NCBI GenBank assembly: GCA_964464375.1
Contig: CAYXFU010000001.1
Coordinates: forward strand, 124,001-188,000
Direction of reading: 5' to 3'
DNA length: 64,000 nucleotides
Source: CAIOZA01 sp964464375
Lineage (GTDB): Bacteria; Bacteroidota; Ignavibacteria; Kapaibacteriales; UBA2268
Part shown: positions 24,904 through 35,168 of the stretch, in pieces
Layout of the letters: each line of letters starts with the position of its first letter
How positions within the stretch are numbered: the stretch's first letter is position 1
Position numbers and translations under genes: made by a program
The notes under the pieces: generated by a model
Seen by the model: only the letters and a program-made list of their open reading frames with translations
What the model was told of the DNA's origin: nothing
Database searches by the model: none

Positions 24904-26873
24904 ATCAATCTGAATCTATACCGCTTTTTATTCCTGATATTGATAGAGTCGAACAGTCAAATATGTTCGATTTTATTAAATATATCAATACCGAAAATCA
25001 ACTCGAAATTAAATACTACGACTCACTCTATGATTATTCGATTAATCATATCGAAGAGTTTTGGGAGGCTGTTTGGAAATATGCTGATATAATTCATTCT
25101 GAGCCATATCGATCAGTTCTTGAATATGATAAACTATTAAATATTGTTTCTCCCGGTGCAAAATGGTTTCCTGGTTCGAGATTGAATTTTGCAGAAAATC
25201 TTCTTCGTAATCGCTCTGATGACACAGCATTAATAAGTTATAATGAGAATAAGGAAACTCAATCAATATCTTATAATGAGTTATATGATGAAACTTCAAA
25301 ACTAAATAATTATTTAAAAAATCTAGGTATTCAAACAAGTGACAGGGTAGCAGCTCTAACTACTAATATTCCTGAAGCTGTTATCGGTATGGTAGCAACA
25401 ACTTCTTTGGGAGCAATCTGGTCATCAACATCTCCGGATTTTGGTTTGCAGGGTATTATTGATAGATTTCAGCAGATAGCACCCAAAGTCTTGATCGCAG
25501 TCGATGGTTATAACTACAATGGAAAAGCTTTTTCAACTCTTGAAACTATAAACAAATTAATTCCTTATTTACCTGAAAATTTTGAGCTAATTATAATAAA
25601 CAAGATTCATTCTCCAGAAGAAATTAAGGAGAAAATCAAATATAAATTTACATTTCTTAGTGATATCCTTGCTTCTATTGAAGCCAACGAGATCGAATTT
25701 GAACAACTGCCATTCGATCATCCGGTATATATTATGTATTCTTCTGGTACAACAGGTAAGCCTAAATGTATTGTCCATGGAGCCGGTGGAACATTGTTGC
25801 AGCATTACAAGGAATTAAAACTTCATACCGATTTGAAGAAGGAAGATACAATCTCATTCTTCACAACCTGCGGATGGATGATGTGGAATTGGCTTGTAAG
25901 CAGTCTTATGATCGGATCGAAAGTATTCCTTTATGATGGAAGTCCTGCATATCCTAATTTGAGTGTGTTATGGGATGCAATTGATAGATTCAAAATTAAT
26001 ATTTTCGGTACAAGTCCAAAATTTTTAACATCCTGCCAGCAATCAAGTGTACTACCAAAAGATAAGCATGATTTATCATCGCTGAAAACGATTCTTTCAA
26101 CAGGATCTCCCCTATCAAAGAATAATTTTGAATGGGTTTATAGCTCAGTGAAAGAAACTGTTCTGCTTTCTTCGATAGCTGGTGGAACTGATATAATATC
26201 CTGTTTTATGCTCGGTAATCCAATGCTACCGGTTTTTTCTGAAGAAATTCAATGTAGAGGCTTGGGAATGGCAGTCGAAGCCTGGGATGACAACGGGAAG
26301 CCTTTAATTGATTTTCAGGGAGAACTGGTTTGCACAAGAATCTTCCCCTCGATGCCTGTTTACTTTTGGAATGATGAATCAAGTGATTTATATAAGTATG
26401 CTTACTTCAATCATTTCGAAAATGTTTGGAGACATGGAGACTATATAAAAATTACCAAAAATGGCGGAGTTGTTGTATATGGCAGGTCAGATGCCACATT
26501 GAATCCAGGTGGTGTTCGCATTGGCACAGCAGAGATATACAGAGTTTTGGAGAATATTCCGGAAATAAGTGATTCTTTGGCTGTTGGACTCCCACAGAAC
26601 AATGATGTGATAATCATTCTATTCGTTGTTTTAAATGAAGATTTTTCCCTCAATACAGATTTGGAGTCCAAAATAAGAAGTATTATCAAGCAAGAGCTGA
26701 CTCCCAGACATTTACCTAAGTTTATCCGACAGATTTCAGAAATTCCGGTTACTTTGAACGGCAAGAAAGTTGAAACAGCAGTAACAAAAATTCTGACCGG
26801 TCAGCAAGTATCTAATAAAGACTCACTTCTCAATCCAAAATCATTAGAGCAATTCGAAAATCTTGTGTTTTAG
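24900..26873 (+). CDS. Acetoacetyl-CoA synthetase
   Basis: A 657-residue adenylate-forming enzyme. The TTG start at 24900 overlaps the previous stop by four bases; it is preferred over ATG 24963 because PLFIPDIDRVEQSNMFDF belongs to the conserved start of this family. Motifs: YIMYSSGTTGKPKCIVHG (P-loop, A3), GTSPKFLTSCQQS, VYGRSDATLNPGGVRIGTAE (A8 region) and the catalytic Lys in LNGKKVETAV. It activates acetoacetate, the product of fumarylacetoacetate cleavage, to acetoacetyl-CoA for thiolysis or polymer synthesis. It ends the catabolic cluster, 21 bases before a convergent gene. Confidence 0.93.
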   Translation: MNQSESIPLFIPDIDRVEQSNMFDFIKYINTENQLEIKYYDSLYDYSINHIEEFWEAVWKYADIIHSEPYRSVLEYDKLLNIVSPGAKWFPGSRLNFAENLLRNRSDDTALISYNENKETQSISYNELYDETSKLNNYLKNLGIQTSDRVAALTTNIPEAVIGMVATTSLGAIWSSTSPDFGLQGIIDRFQQIAPKVLIAVDGYNYNGKAFSTLETINKLIPYLPENFELIIINKIHSPEEIKEKIKYKFTFLSDILASIEANEIEFEQLPFDHPVYIMYSSGTTGKPKCIVHGAGGTLLQHYKELKLHTDLKKEDTISFFTTCGWMMWNWLVSSLMIGSKVFLYDGSPAYPNLSVLWDAIDRFKINIFGTSPKFLTSCQQSSVLPKDKHDLSSLKTILSTGSPLSKNNFEWVYSSVKETVLLSSIAGGTDIISCFMLGNPMLPVFSEEIQCRGLGMAVEAWDDNGKPLIDFQGELVCTRIFPSMPVYFWNDESSDLYKYAYFNHFENVWRHGDYIKITKNGGVVVYGRSDATLNPGGVRIGTAEIYRVLENIPEISDSLAVGLPQNNDVIIILFVVLNEDFSLNTDLESKIRSIIKQELTPRHLPKFIRQISEIPVTLNGKKVETAVTKILTGQQVSNKDSLLNPKSLEQFENLVF

Positions 26874-26894
26874 CTTATTTATCAAGGTCTATTC

Positions 26895-29800
26895 TTACTT
26901 TGAAATAATCATGCTTTTATTGAAAACATTCGTTCTTGTTTTAAGTGTATAAAAATAAATTCCCGAATGAAAGTCATCAGCATTAAGTAAAAGCATATAG
27001 TTCCCGGGATTCATAACAGTTCCGTCAATCATTTTCTTTTCGATTATGCCATTCAAAGAATAAACAGTAAAATAAACAGGTGTTTTTTCTGCAATACTGA
27101 AATTTATTTCAGTTGTTATATCCCATGGATTTGGTGTATTTTGACTCAGTAATGATTCAATCCCGGTATAATTCAGTTTAGTTAGATTACACTTCCCAAG
27201 AGAAATAAGGATGCTTTTTGTTGGCAAAGGAATAATATCAAGGAACATTATAGAATCTGTCGTAAAACTATATGGATTCACAAATATCGATGTAACTGTG
27301 CTATCGGGAACAACAGACAAGAAGTCAAGTTCTGCGATTTTACCGGCTTTCAGAGAATCGGTATTCTTGAATTCGAGTGTAACTTTACCAATAGAATCTT
27401 TGAAAGTAAACGTCGAATTTGTAAAATTTCTGGCATCCAGGAACTTTAATGAGAATGGATTATAAATGATATCATTTTTGAAATTCAGTTTTTCTAACCA
27501 TTTAATTTTATTACCCTGAACAACTCCATTAAAATCTTTCTCAGTGAATACAGGCACTGTCAGCGTATCACCCAGTTGAACATTCAAAGTATCAACAACA
27601 AAGAAATTACTCGAAACATCGAATACAACCTTCAATTCGGGTGCATAAGCAGTACCTGAGATTTGATTTGAATCATTAACAGCACATGGGAAATTAGCAA
27701 TTGTACTGACCCAATCTGCTAGATTTCCTTTTATTCTCGGGCAGAATTCAAGTGTGATATTGATTGTATCCCCAACTTGCAGAATGCCATTAGTCGGTGG
27801 AATTGATGATACTACTTTCACTTCTTTTGGCAAATTAAGAAATGTAAATAAATTCAATGGGACATCGCCTGTATTCTTCAATTGAATAGTTCTTTGAGCA
27901 CAATCCAAAACCTTTACACTATCAAAATTAACTGAGTTAACAGCTTTTATTTCTGGTTGCAGTATGATAACAGTAGACTCGTCAGTTTCAACAATTAAAT
28001 GGAAAAGAATAACATCTTCAGTATCAAAACTTATACTATCAACTGTGATATTGAATGTGTCTCTCAAGGCTGATTTAGCCAGGAATTTAGCTATATATAA
28101 TGGTTTTATTGAGTCAGGTTTACAGAAATTTTTCAGGAGAAATTCACTTCCGCCAAACAACGAATATTTATGTGTAACAGAAGGTGTATATCCGGGACAA
28201 GGATTACTCAAATATTCCGATTCAAAACCGACATATTTTAATTTATTTGTATCATAACCCAACCTGCAATTAATATCCAACACATTAGCCGGAATTTGTC
28301 TGGATGAATAAACTGGTATTCGTAATGTATCGCATGGAACAATCCGGAAAGTATCCATCTTTGTCACAGATCGACCAAATCCAAGATTGAATCCGAAAGC
28401 CGGAGCAAATCCGCTTCCCATAACAGTAACAGCAGTATCAAAATGTGCACACGGAGTTTCTATATCAACTCTGAATTTTTCCTCGTAGTAGCGTACTGCT
28501 CTTGGTTTAAAATCGATTTTGATAGTAATTTTGCCGCTTGTATCTAAAATCAATGGGAAAGTCTTAGGCAAAGAGTCACTCGCAAAGAAAACTCTCTCAT
28601 CAGGACTGAATCCTAGTTTTGAAATTTGCACTGTTGATCTTTGCGGATTGAAGCCTAATCCAGGTATCATGAGATGAAAATACTGAGATTTTGCAAATGT
28701 ATCCACACGGGTAGGTGTAAAGCTAACTCTCTGAGTATCGGCAACCATCAATAATGTCTGTTTGCCTGCAAGATATGTGGTGAATTCATCTGACCAGCCG
28801 CTGCCACTCGCTTTAATATGCAGACGGGCATCATTATCTACGTATTTATACAAGAAAGGTCTTCTTGGACAATATTTGATTGATAAAGTATCGGTAGATC
28901 GGGGCGGTATCGCATAAGGAACAGTAGAATTAGGCGAATAAAAAGTGTACCATGAATAGAATTCCATACCGGGATTAGCCACTGCATTAGTATCAATCCA
29001 GATACTATCAATAGTCATCCCGAAAGTAAATGAATTGTTTATCATTGGAATCGTCCTGATTTCACATTCGCATGGTCTTACAAAACCATAGCTTATTACC
29101 TTCAAAGGAGCATCAAGAGGAATGATTATCCCCCTACCCTCTAACTTAGACTTCTTTAGTGAAACGCATGGCTGTGAAGAATATACAGCTAAATCTGAAC
29201 TATAGAACTTATCCTGAGTTGGGACAAAGTCAACTATTATCTGCATTGAATCGCGAGGCTTAAAAAGTCTCCCTGTAAATCCAGCCGGATAGATTATATT
29301 AAACCCACTACCGACATTTAAGCTATCAACATAAATATCGAATGCTGAAATATTCTCTAATGTTAGAGTATCCCTTTGGGTAGCACCAACTTCGATAGTA
29401 TTGTAAAGAACCTCATCGGTTAAAAATAATTTAGGAGTTACTGAAGTTCCGTACAACTTGGCGGACCATTTCTCACCGTCAGAAGTTTGATAATTGAGAA
29501 AAGCTCTGTCTGCACGGTCAATATTAATATCATTGGGTGTATATCTGAATTTGAATATAACCATCTCCTGGTCATTCAAAGCAACTGAAACAGGTAGATT
29601 TAACGGATCCAAAAGAGTAAATGGTGTTGCTCCAGGAGTAAGAGAGAAATTAGTCAGTAACTGTTGCTGACCTGATATATTTTTAATCTCCAAAAGAGTG
29701 TCTTTGCTCTGACAGCCAATTACATTGAATATCTCCATCACCTCCGGCTGATATGCAAATCTTTTGACAATTGCTGTACCATTAACTGGTATGCAAAATG

Positions 29801-31922
29801 ATTGGAAACATGAATTTTCATAAATACATATCTCATCGGAGTAAGTTCCTTGCCTTGATGGTCTGAAAGTTAATGGGAAAGTACTGCTAGAATTTGCAGG
29901 AACAATAAGTGATTTTGCACCTGTCAAGAAGAATGGATCACCCTGTTTCAGATATATGGATACATTTAATGGTTCTTCACTATCATTCTTTAATTGAACA
30001 TTTAATGTCTGATCCTGTCCGACCAGTACATTTGGAAAATTAACAGATTTAGCTGCAAAACTAATTGCCGCATCATAACCTTTCCCTGTAATGTAAATTG
30101 GACGATGAATTGTACATCCATCTGAATTGATAACAAACACAATCGAATCAATGAAATTTCCTTTTACTTTTGGAAGAAATCGGAAATAATTAGGCATATA
30201 TCCTGTTACAGCTTTTAATATGACAGGAAAATTAAATCTCTTACCAATGAAATTGGCTGGCATTATAATATTGGTTACAACAATGTCTCTGCTGATCAGA
30301 TCCTCCCAGTTGTATTCTACAGCATCTGAAGGAAAATTAATACATGTCTTTCCAAAGTTAATTGAATCAAGTCTGGTCTTAGTGCCTGATTTGTAAATAC
30401 CAATTACTTCGCGAACTTTTCCATTCAAAGGAATTCGGGACACAGGTGCACATTTGTCATCGGATGTGATTTTCAGCGAATCAAAATAATTAGCAGTTCT
30501 TGTTGAGGAATAAAACCTAATATTGACATCAATACATTCGCCGGGTTTCAGAACTCTAGGAAGTGCCGGATGATTAAGAACAAAAACTGATGGTTGATTT
30601 ACGCTAAGAGCAGAAATTGTAACATTTCTTGGAGATCCAGAACCAGTTGTATTATTGCAGATTTTTACAATTGAATCAACAAAAGGTCTTTCAATACATC
30701 CAGCTTTCAAAGAATCGAAGTCAACTACTAATTTTGACATGCTAAGTTCAGTCAATCTTGTAATCGATACAGGTATATCTTTAATGCCATAACCGCAGGA
30801 ATTTGAACTTCTTACTTCGATCTTTGATGTAACTGTTCCTATGAAGTCACATTTAGCCTTTATCTGAATGGTAACAGGGGTATAAGGAGCTAAAGGTATA
30901 TAATTCCAGTTAGTAAGTGCTGTCTCTTTGCTGTTGTATATCAATCTGAACTTATCGGGATAACCTGTGTTAGTTCTTAAATAGGCTCCGGTTGCGCATG
31001 CTGAAGTATCGGTAATGATAAAAGTATAAATCTTTTCATTATCGCAGTAAACTGTGTCCTTGATAATTGCAGGTGTAATCTGAACTTTGATTCTATCTGT
31101 TCTGTCGGACCAGTTTGTAGTAATTCCGCTTCTGATATATCCGGTATTAGTGTGGCCACTTGCATCACATAGTGTATAAACATAACCTGGGTCATTACAT
31201 CTGTAGTATAATAGAAGACTATCTTCCTTGCCCCCGAGAGCTAAATCCTTAAGACAGTATAATTCCATAGGAGATAGAGCTTTTCCCCAAATCCGGATTT
31301 CATCCATCGATCCGAGAAAGGTTCTGTTCATATCGGGGTTATTCGATATTGCATTTGTACTTCCAAGTTGGATTGAAAGTTCGTCATTTGTAAGCTTCTT
31401 TAAATGATTTAATGGATACAGGTTATTTCTTGCTGAATCAACAGGTAAAGCATTAATCATGATATAAGCATAACCAGTTTTGCCATTAAACACAAAGGAA
31501 AAGTGATTCCAAGCATTGTAAAGACCGGAAGCAGGAATTTTTACAATTGTATTGTCATCAATACCTAAATCATTCAATCCATTAAGTTCGAATGTTAGTG
31601 AGTCTGTAGCAGAAATATAAACAACCCAGCTGTCATTTTTATGAACTCCTGGTCCCCATAAACCACAAATGTACTGAAGATGACCTGTTTGCTTTTGAGG
31701 TTTTAGCCACATTTCAACGGTCATGGTTTCATCAAGTTTTTTGATTAGCTTATTATTAGTTATGTCTGCATACTGAGCACCTTTGCCCGAAGTAACCGTA
31801 AATTGAAGGGTCCTGCCTATACACCAACGAAGTGAATCGCAGACTTCTGCTGATTTACTCTCAAAAGTGTGAAGTAAGAAAATTATCGTTAAAATCGATA
31901 ATATTGACAGATTTTTTTTCAT
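26895..31922 (-). CDS. Giant T9SS-exported LamG and ASH/choice-of-anchor-D protein
   Basis: A 1675-residue surface or secreted protein. After a signal peptide comes a LamG/concanavalin-like domain (about 35-240; YADITNNKLIKKLDETMTVE, GSMDEIRIWGKALSP). Then follow many Ig-like ASH (ASPM-SPD-2-Hydin, 'choice-of-anchor D') repeats, seen as recurring phrases such as LKPGECIDVNIRFYSS and VPANSSSTFPLTFRPSRQGT. Near residues 1290-1370 and 1490-1590 are cohesin-like segments (DTLRIPVYSSRQIPANVLDI). The last ~85 residues are a T9SS type A sorting domain (NTPNPWDITTEINFSI; SGIYFYTLKT; KSMIISK). No enzymatic motif is seen. It is the last gene of a four-gene block beginning at 37211. Likely an adhesive or matrix protein; partners unknown. 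Confidence 0.85.
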   Translation of the reverse strand: MKKNLSILSILTIIFLLHTFESKSAEVCDSLRWCIGRTLQFTVTSGKGAQYADITNNKLIKKLDETMTVEMWLKPQKQTGHLQYICGLWGPGVHKNDSWVVYISATDSLTFELNGLNDLGIDDNTIVKIPASGLYNAWNHFSFVFNGKTGYAYIMINALPVDSARNNLYPLNHLKKLTNDELSIQLGSTNAISNNPDMNRTFLGSMDEIRIWGKALSPMELYCLKDLALGGKEDSLLLYYRCNDPGYVYTLCDASGHTNTGYIRSGITTNWSDRTDRIKVQITPAIIKDTVYCDNEKIYTFIITDTSACATGAYLRTNTGYPDKFRLIYNSKETALTNWNYIPLAPYTPVTIQIKAKCDFIGTVTSKIEVRSSNSCGYGIKDIPVSITRLTELSMSKLVVDFDSLKAGCIERPFVDSIVKICNNTTGSGSPRNVTISALSVNQPSVFVLNHPALPRVLKPGECIDVNIRFYSSTRTANYFDSLKITSDDKCAPVSRIPLNGKVREVIGIYKSGTKTRLDSINFGKTCINFPSDAVEYNWEDLISRDIVVTNIIMPANFIGKRFNFPVILKAVTGYMPNYFRFLPKVKGNFIDSIVFVINSDGCTIHRPIYITGKGYDAAISFAAKSVNFPNVLVGQDQTLNVQLKNDSEEPLNVSIYLKQGDPFFLTGAKSLIVPANSSSTFPLTFRPSRQGTYSDEICIYENSCFQSFCIPVNGTAIVKRFAYQPEVMEIFNVIGCQSKDTLLEIKNISGQQQLLTNFSLTPGATPFTLLDPLNLPVSVALNDQEMVIFKFRYTPNDINIDRADRAFLNYQTSDGEKWSAKLYGTSVTPKLFLTDEVLYNTIEVGATQRDTLTLENISAFDIYVDSLNVGSGFNIIYPAGFTGRLFKPRDSMQIIVDFVPTQDKFYSSDLAVYSSQPCVSLKKSKLEGRGIIIPLDAPLKVISYGFVRPCECEIRTIPMINNSFTFGMTIDSIWIDTNAVANPGMEFYSWYTFYSPNSTVPYAIPPRSTDTLSIKYCPRRPFLYKYVDNDARLHIKASGSGWSDEFTTYLAGKQTLLMVADTQRVSFTPTRVDTFAKSQYFHLMIPGLGFNPQRSTVQISKLGFSPDERVFFASDSLPKTFPLILDTSGKITIKIDFKPRAVRYYEEKFRVDIETPCAHFDTAVTVMGSGFAPAFGFNLGFGRSVTKMDTFRIVPCDTLRIPVYSSRQIPANVLDINCRLGYDTNKLKYVGFESEYLSNPCPGYTPSVTHKYSLFGGSEFLLKNFCKPDSIKPLYIAKFLAKSALRDTFNITVDSISFDTEDVILFHLIVETDESTVIILQPEIKAVNSVNFDSVKVLDCAQRTIQLKNTGDVPLNLFTFLNLPKEVKVVSSIPPTNGILQVGDTINITLEFCPRIKGNLADWVSTIANFPCAVNDSNQISGTAYAPELKVVFDVSSNFFVVDTLNVQLGDTLTVPVFTEKDFNGVVQGNKIKWLEKLNFKNDIIYNPFSLKFLDARNFTNSTFTFKDSIGKVTLEFKNTDSLKAGKIAELDFLSVVPDSTVTSIFVNPYSFTTDSIMFLDIIPLPTKSILISLGKCNLTKLNYTGIESLLSQNTPNPWDITTEINFSIAEKTPVYFTVYSLNGIIEKKMIDGTVMNPGNYMLLLNADDFHSGIYFYTLKTRTNVFNKSMIISK

Positions 31923-31951
31923 TTATACAGGACCCTTGAAATCTAAAAAAA

Positions 31952-33541
31952 TTATTTCAGAACGATGAATTTAGAATCATATCTTTTTTTGTTGACTGCA
32001 ACTGAACAAATGAATGTTCCCGATCTGTTAATTGAGAAAGGTATCTCATAAACACCGGCACCAAGATAATTGTTTTGTAGAATAAGTTCCTCCTTACCAT
32101 TCAGATTGAATATCGTAATATTAACTACGCCGGGATTATACAGTTCAAACGACAGAACCTGATTTCCTGTTCCAGGGTTAGGACTGATTCTAACATATTC
32201 GTTAAAGCTTGGTTTGAGATACTCTTCTACACTTACTGTTCTATCTTTAAGAACATTCAACGGTAAGAATGATTCACCAAATACTGAAGTGATTTCTGAT
32301 GGTGTAGCACCCAGCCTCTTTTCGAGTAATTCAGTATAAATTACACGATAATCGGTCTGATACTTCACGTTTCCATTTACATCGAGATCTGTCAGTTTTG
32401 GTCTGTTATTCCAATAACCACCATTAACATATTTATCACTTCCCCAGATGAATTGCATCGATGCAGCACCGTGGTCAGTACCGCGACTTCCGTTATCATA
32501 GGCTCTTCTTCCGAATTCAGAAGTTGTCATACCTGTAATTCTTTCAGAGTAACCTCCGATAGCGGCATCTTCCATAAATTCTGAAATAGCTTTTGCTACC
32601 TGGTTGAGTAAAGTAAAATGACCACCTGTAAATGATGCATCAGCTTGTTGAGCATGTGAGTCAAAATTACTAAGTTTCATAAAATACACATTAGTTTTTA
32701 ACCCACCTGCAATCAAGGATGATATTAATTTCATTTTTTGTGATAAACCACCTGAACTATATAGATTAGCATTGATCTTAGTTTTGCCAATATCATAAGC
32801 ATTTTTAACTACTGTAGAATAGTACTCAGATTGTCTTGCAATTGCATGAACGAAATTGAATTCTTTATCATAGTATTCAGTCCCAGTCAACAAAGGATCA
32901 ACTGGTGTTAATCCAACTCCTAATTTATAAAATTCATCAGGATCTGTTAATGCAATTCCCATGTGACCTTTATCACTCTTGCTCAGAAGTGGTATTGAGC
33001 CATCAATGGCAATTGTCAATGGATGTTCAGGAATTTCAACAGGGAAATTGGGTAATTTCGCCGCAAAGTATCGACCAAGCCAACCTTCAAGAAGTTTTAC
33101 GTTATTATTATTCTTGGGATTGATACCACTCAGCCAAATATCTTCTGAACGAAAATGTGACAGCGTTGGTGAATCATAACCGATACCCTCAACTATTGCA
33201 AGTCTGCCATCTTCAAACATTCGCTTCAGACCATTATTCTGAACACCCTGTACTAATCCTGGATTCATGTATATATCATTCACCTTTATGGCTATCGTTT
33301 TTGGCATGCCGATAGTTGGTCTTAGTTTGTAATATTCATCATCGTCAGCAGGGATGATTGTGTTAAGACCATCATTACCGCCGAACAATTCTATAATGAT
33401 AACAATATTATCATTATCCAAAGATGTGATTTTTTCGTTTGGTATAATTGCAAAATCTTTCCTGGCTTTCAATAGACTTGGAGCTAGAATCAAACCAGCA
33501 GTCGTGGATGCGGTCATACCGATAAATTTTCTTCTTTTCAT
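31952..33541 (-). CDS. DUF1501 protein with T9SS sorting domain
   Basis: Start placed at 33541: AAGGAG precedes the ATG and MKRRKFIGMTASTTAGLILA is a twin-Arg-like signal; an upstream Met at 33586 would overlap the DUF1800 gene. The DUF1501 domain (alkaline-phosphatase-like fold) shows ELFGGNDGLNTIIP, LSHFRSEDIWLSG, SNFDSHAQQA and TSEFGRRAYDNGSRGTDHGA, the usual metal-site-like blocks. The last ~80 residues are a T9SS type A sorting domain (ISPNPGTGNQVLSFELYNPG). The paired DUF1800 gene lies 10 bases upstream, the standard partnership. The biochemical activity of the pair is unknown. Confidence 0.88.
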   Translation of the reverse strand: MKRRKFIGMTASTTAGLILAPSLLKARKDFAIIPNEKITSLDNDNIVIIIELFGGNDGLNTIIPADDDEYYKLRPTIGMPKTIAIKVNDIYMNPGLVQGVQNNGLKRMFEDGRLAIVEGIGYDSPTLSHFRSEDIWLSGINPKNNNNVKLLEGWLGRYFAAKLPNFPVEIPEHPLTIAIDGSIPLLSKSDKGHMGIALTDPDEFYKLGVGLTPVDPLLTGTEYYDKEFNFVHAIARQSEYYSTVVKNAYDIGKTKINANLYSSGGLSQKMKLISSLIAGGLKTNVYFMKLSNFDSHAQQADASFTGGHFTLLNQVAKAISEFMEDAAIGGYSERITGMTTSEFGRRAYDNGSRGTDHGAASMQFIWGSDKYVNGGYWNNRPKLTDLDVNGNVKYQTDYRVIYTELLEKRLGATPSEITSVFGESFLPLNVLKDRTVSVEEYLKPSFNEYVRISPNPGTGNQVLSFELYNPGVVNITIFNLNGKEELILQNNYLGAGVYEIPFSINRSGTFICSVAVNKKRYDSKFIVLK

Positions 33542-33551
33542 TTCGGTCTCC

Positions 33552-35150
33552 TTAACATAATTGAAAATCAGGTGATAAAACAACACTTATTAGAAATGCT
33601 CTGATGCCTTCGATAACCTTTGCATTATTAGTCCCAACCCCACCTATCCATTGTGATTCACTTAATCCGTTTATCAGATTCAATTTGAATTTATCCAACC
33701 TGGGCTGAGATACTTTCAAAGGTAAAAGATAATCAACCATTGCAGTAACAAGTTCGGTAGTTGTGGTTGTATATTCAGGAAATTTCTTAACGAATGATAC
33801 AATTTGTTCATCAGATACTTTAGTAATCATATCTTTTGCATACTTAGCCCTAAGAGGATACGTCGATGTGCTGATCCATGTCCTGTATGCTTTCCACCCT
33901 GCAACATTGGGTGGAGTATATAATATTTGTTCCAACGAAAAGACAGCAGGTCTTGTTCCTACTGAACCCAACGAATCATAGTCAACTCCAAGAATTCTTT
34001 CAAGTCCAATCATAAATTCCACAGGAGTTTTAATCTGAGCTCCGCGAACTGAATCACTATAGAAATACTGGCTAGTAAATAACTTTTTAAATACTTTTTT
34101 GAGATTGAATGAATTATCGAAAATGTACTGAGCCAACTCTTCTACTAACTGCATATTTACGGCACCAGGGTCGCTATAAACGAAAAATCTATATATCTTT
34201 TCTGCAATAAATCTGGCAATGGACATCCCTTTTTCATTGAAAAGAATATCTATGATACCGTAAACTTCTTTATTCTTAACAAGATCTTCAGTATTCTCAT
34301 CATCAGCTATTGCGCTAATCTGACCAAACTGCATAATCTTTTTGGCATTAGTATCATGCTGTGATTTCATGAAGAAAGTTTCAAATGGACGATTTGATGG
34401 AGCACCATTTTGCCCAAGATATGCGACTGTTCTCCAGCCTGTGAGAGCCCTCGCACCCTCCCGAATATCACCTTCAGTATAGTTAGCAGCTCCAGTTGAT
34501 AAGTCACCTATTCCCATGGTGAAAAGTTCCATTAACTCTCTCATATAGTTCTCATTAGGTGCATTCTTGCCACTATAGAATAAACTCTGATACATTATCA
34601 TAGCCCCGTCTAAAGTAACATCTCTGGCTACTGTTTTATAATCAGCAAGTCTATTCTTACGTAAAGTTACATTATTGCGGTATAATAATGGTGGAGGTAA
34701 CAATGCAAGAGTATCATAAGCAAACTCAATACACCAGATTGAGTGCAGAAAAAGTGTAAGTTTTTCTTGAGACGGGAAAGTTTCAGAGCGCATATTATCC
34801 AGCCACCAAGCTGTGAACTCATTGAAATGCTCTTTGTGCCTGCCTTCAATTTCGGCTCGGATGTCATTGGGTAAATTGTCCAATGGATCTTCTTCCAGCA
34901 CGTCAAGCCATGATTTCATGGATGATGTTGGTTCAGGTACTGATTCAGTGCCATTTCCAATGATGATTTCGAAAGCTTCAGATGCCGTTTTGCCAACAAA
35001 CTGAGCAACCTGATCAGGTGCAGGATGAAAAGATAATCTCCTAAGTAAATGCAATGCTCTTGCATAATCGAGTGGAGTTGTAAATTCATCCAAAGTTCCG
35101 AGAAGCTTTTCATCATTTCCGGTGAGATTGAGTAAATCTCTTCGTTTCAT
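33552..35150 (-). CDS. DUF1800 family protein
   Basis: A 532-residue protein with all DUF1800 landmarks: ALHLLRRLSFHPAPDQVAQF at the N terminus, NYMRELMELFTMGIG, REGARALTGWRT and PPNVAGWKAYRTWIST. It begins MKRRDLLNLTG but lacks the hydrophobic stretch expected for a signal peptide, while its DUF1501 partner has one. This suggests that it is cytoplasmic, exported with its partner, or that the signal is atypical. The function of DUF1800 is unknown. It lies 18 bases after an OmpA-type gene and 10 bases before the DUF1501 gene, so the block is one operon. Confidence 0.9.
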   Translation of the reverse strand: MKRRDLLNLTGNDEKLLGTLDEFTTPLDYARALHLLRRLSFHPAPDQVAQFVGKTASEAFEIIIGNGTESVPEPTSSMKSWLDVLEEDPLDNLPNDIRAEIEGRHKEHFNEFTAWWLDNMRSETFPSQEKLTLFLHSIWCIEFAYDTLALLPPPLLYRNNVTLRKNRLADYKTVARDVTLDGAMIMYQSLFYSGKNAPNENYMRELMELFTMGIGDLSTGAANYTEGDIREGARALTGWRTVAYLGQNGAPSNRPFETFFMKSQHDTNAKKIMQFGQISAIADDENTEDLVKNKEVYGIIDILFNEKGMSIARFIAEKIYRFFVYSDPGAVNMQLVEELAQYIFDNSFNLKKVFKKLFTSQYFYSDSVRGAQIKTPVEFMIGLERILGVDYDSLGSVGTRPAVFSLEQILYTPPNVAGWKAYRTWISTSTYPLRAKYAKDMITKVSDEQIVSFVKKFPEYTTTTTELVTAMVDYLLPLKVSQPRLDKFKLNLINGLSESQWIGGVGTNNAKVIEGIRAFLISVVLSPDFQLC

Positions 35151-35168
35151 GATATTTCCTCATATTAG

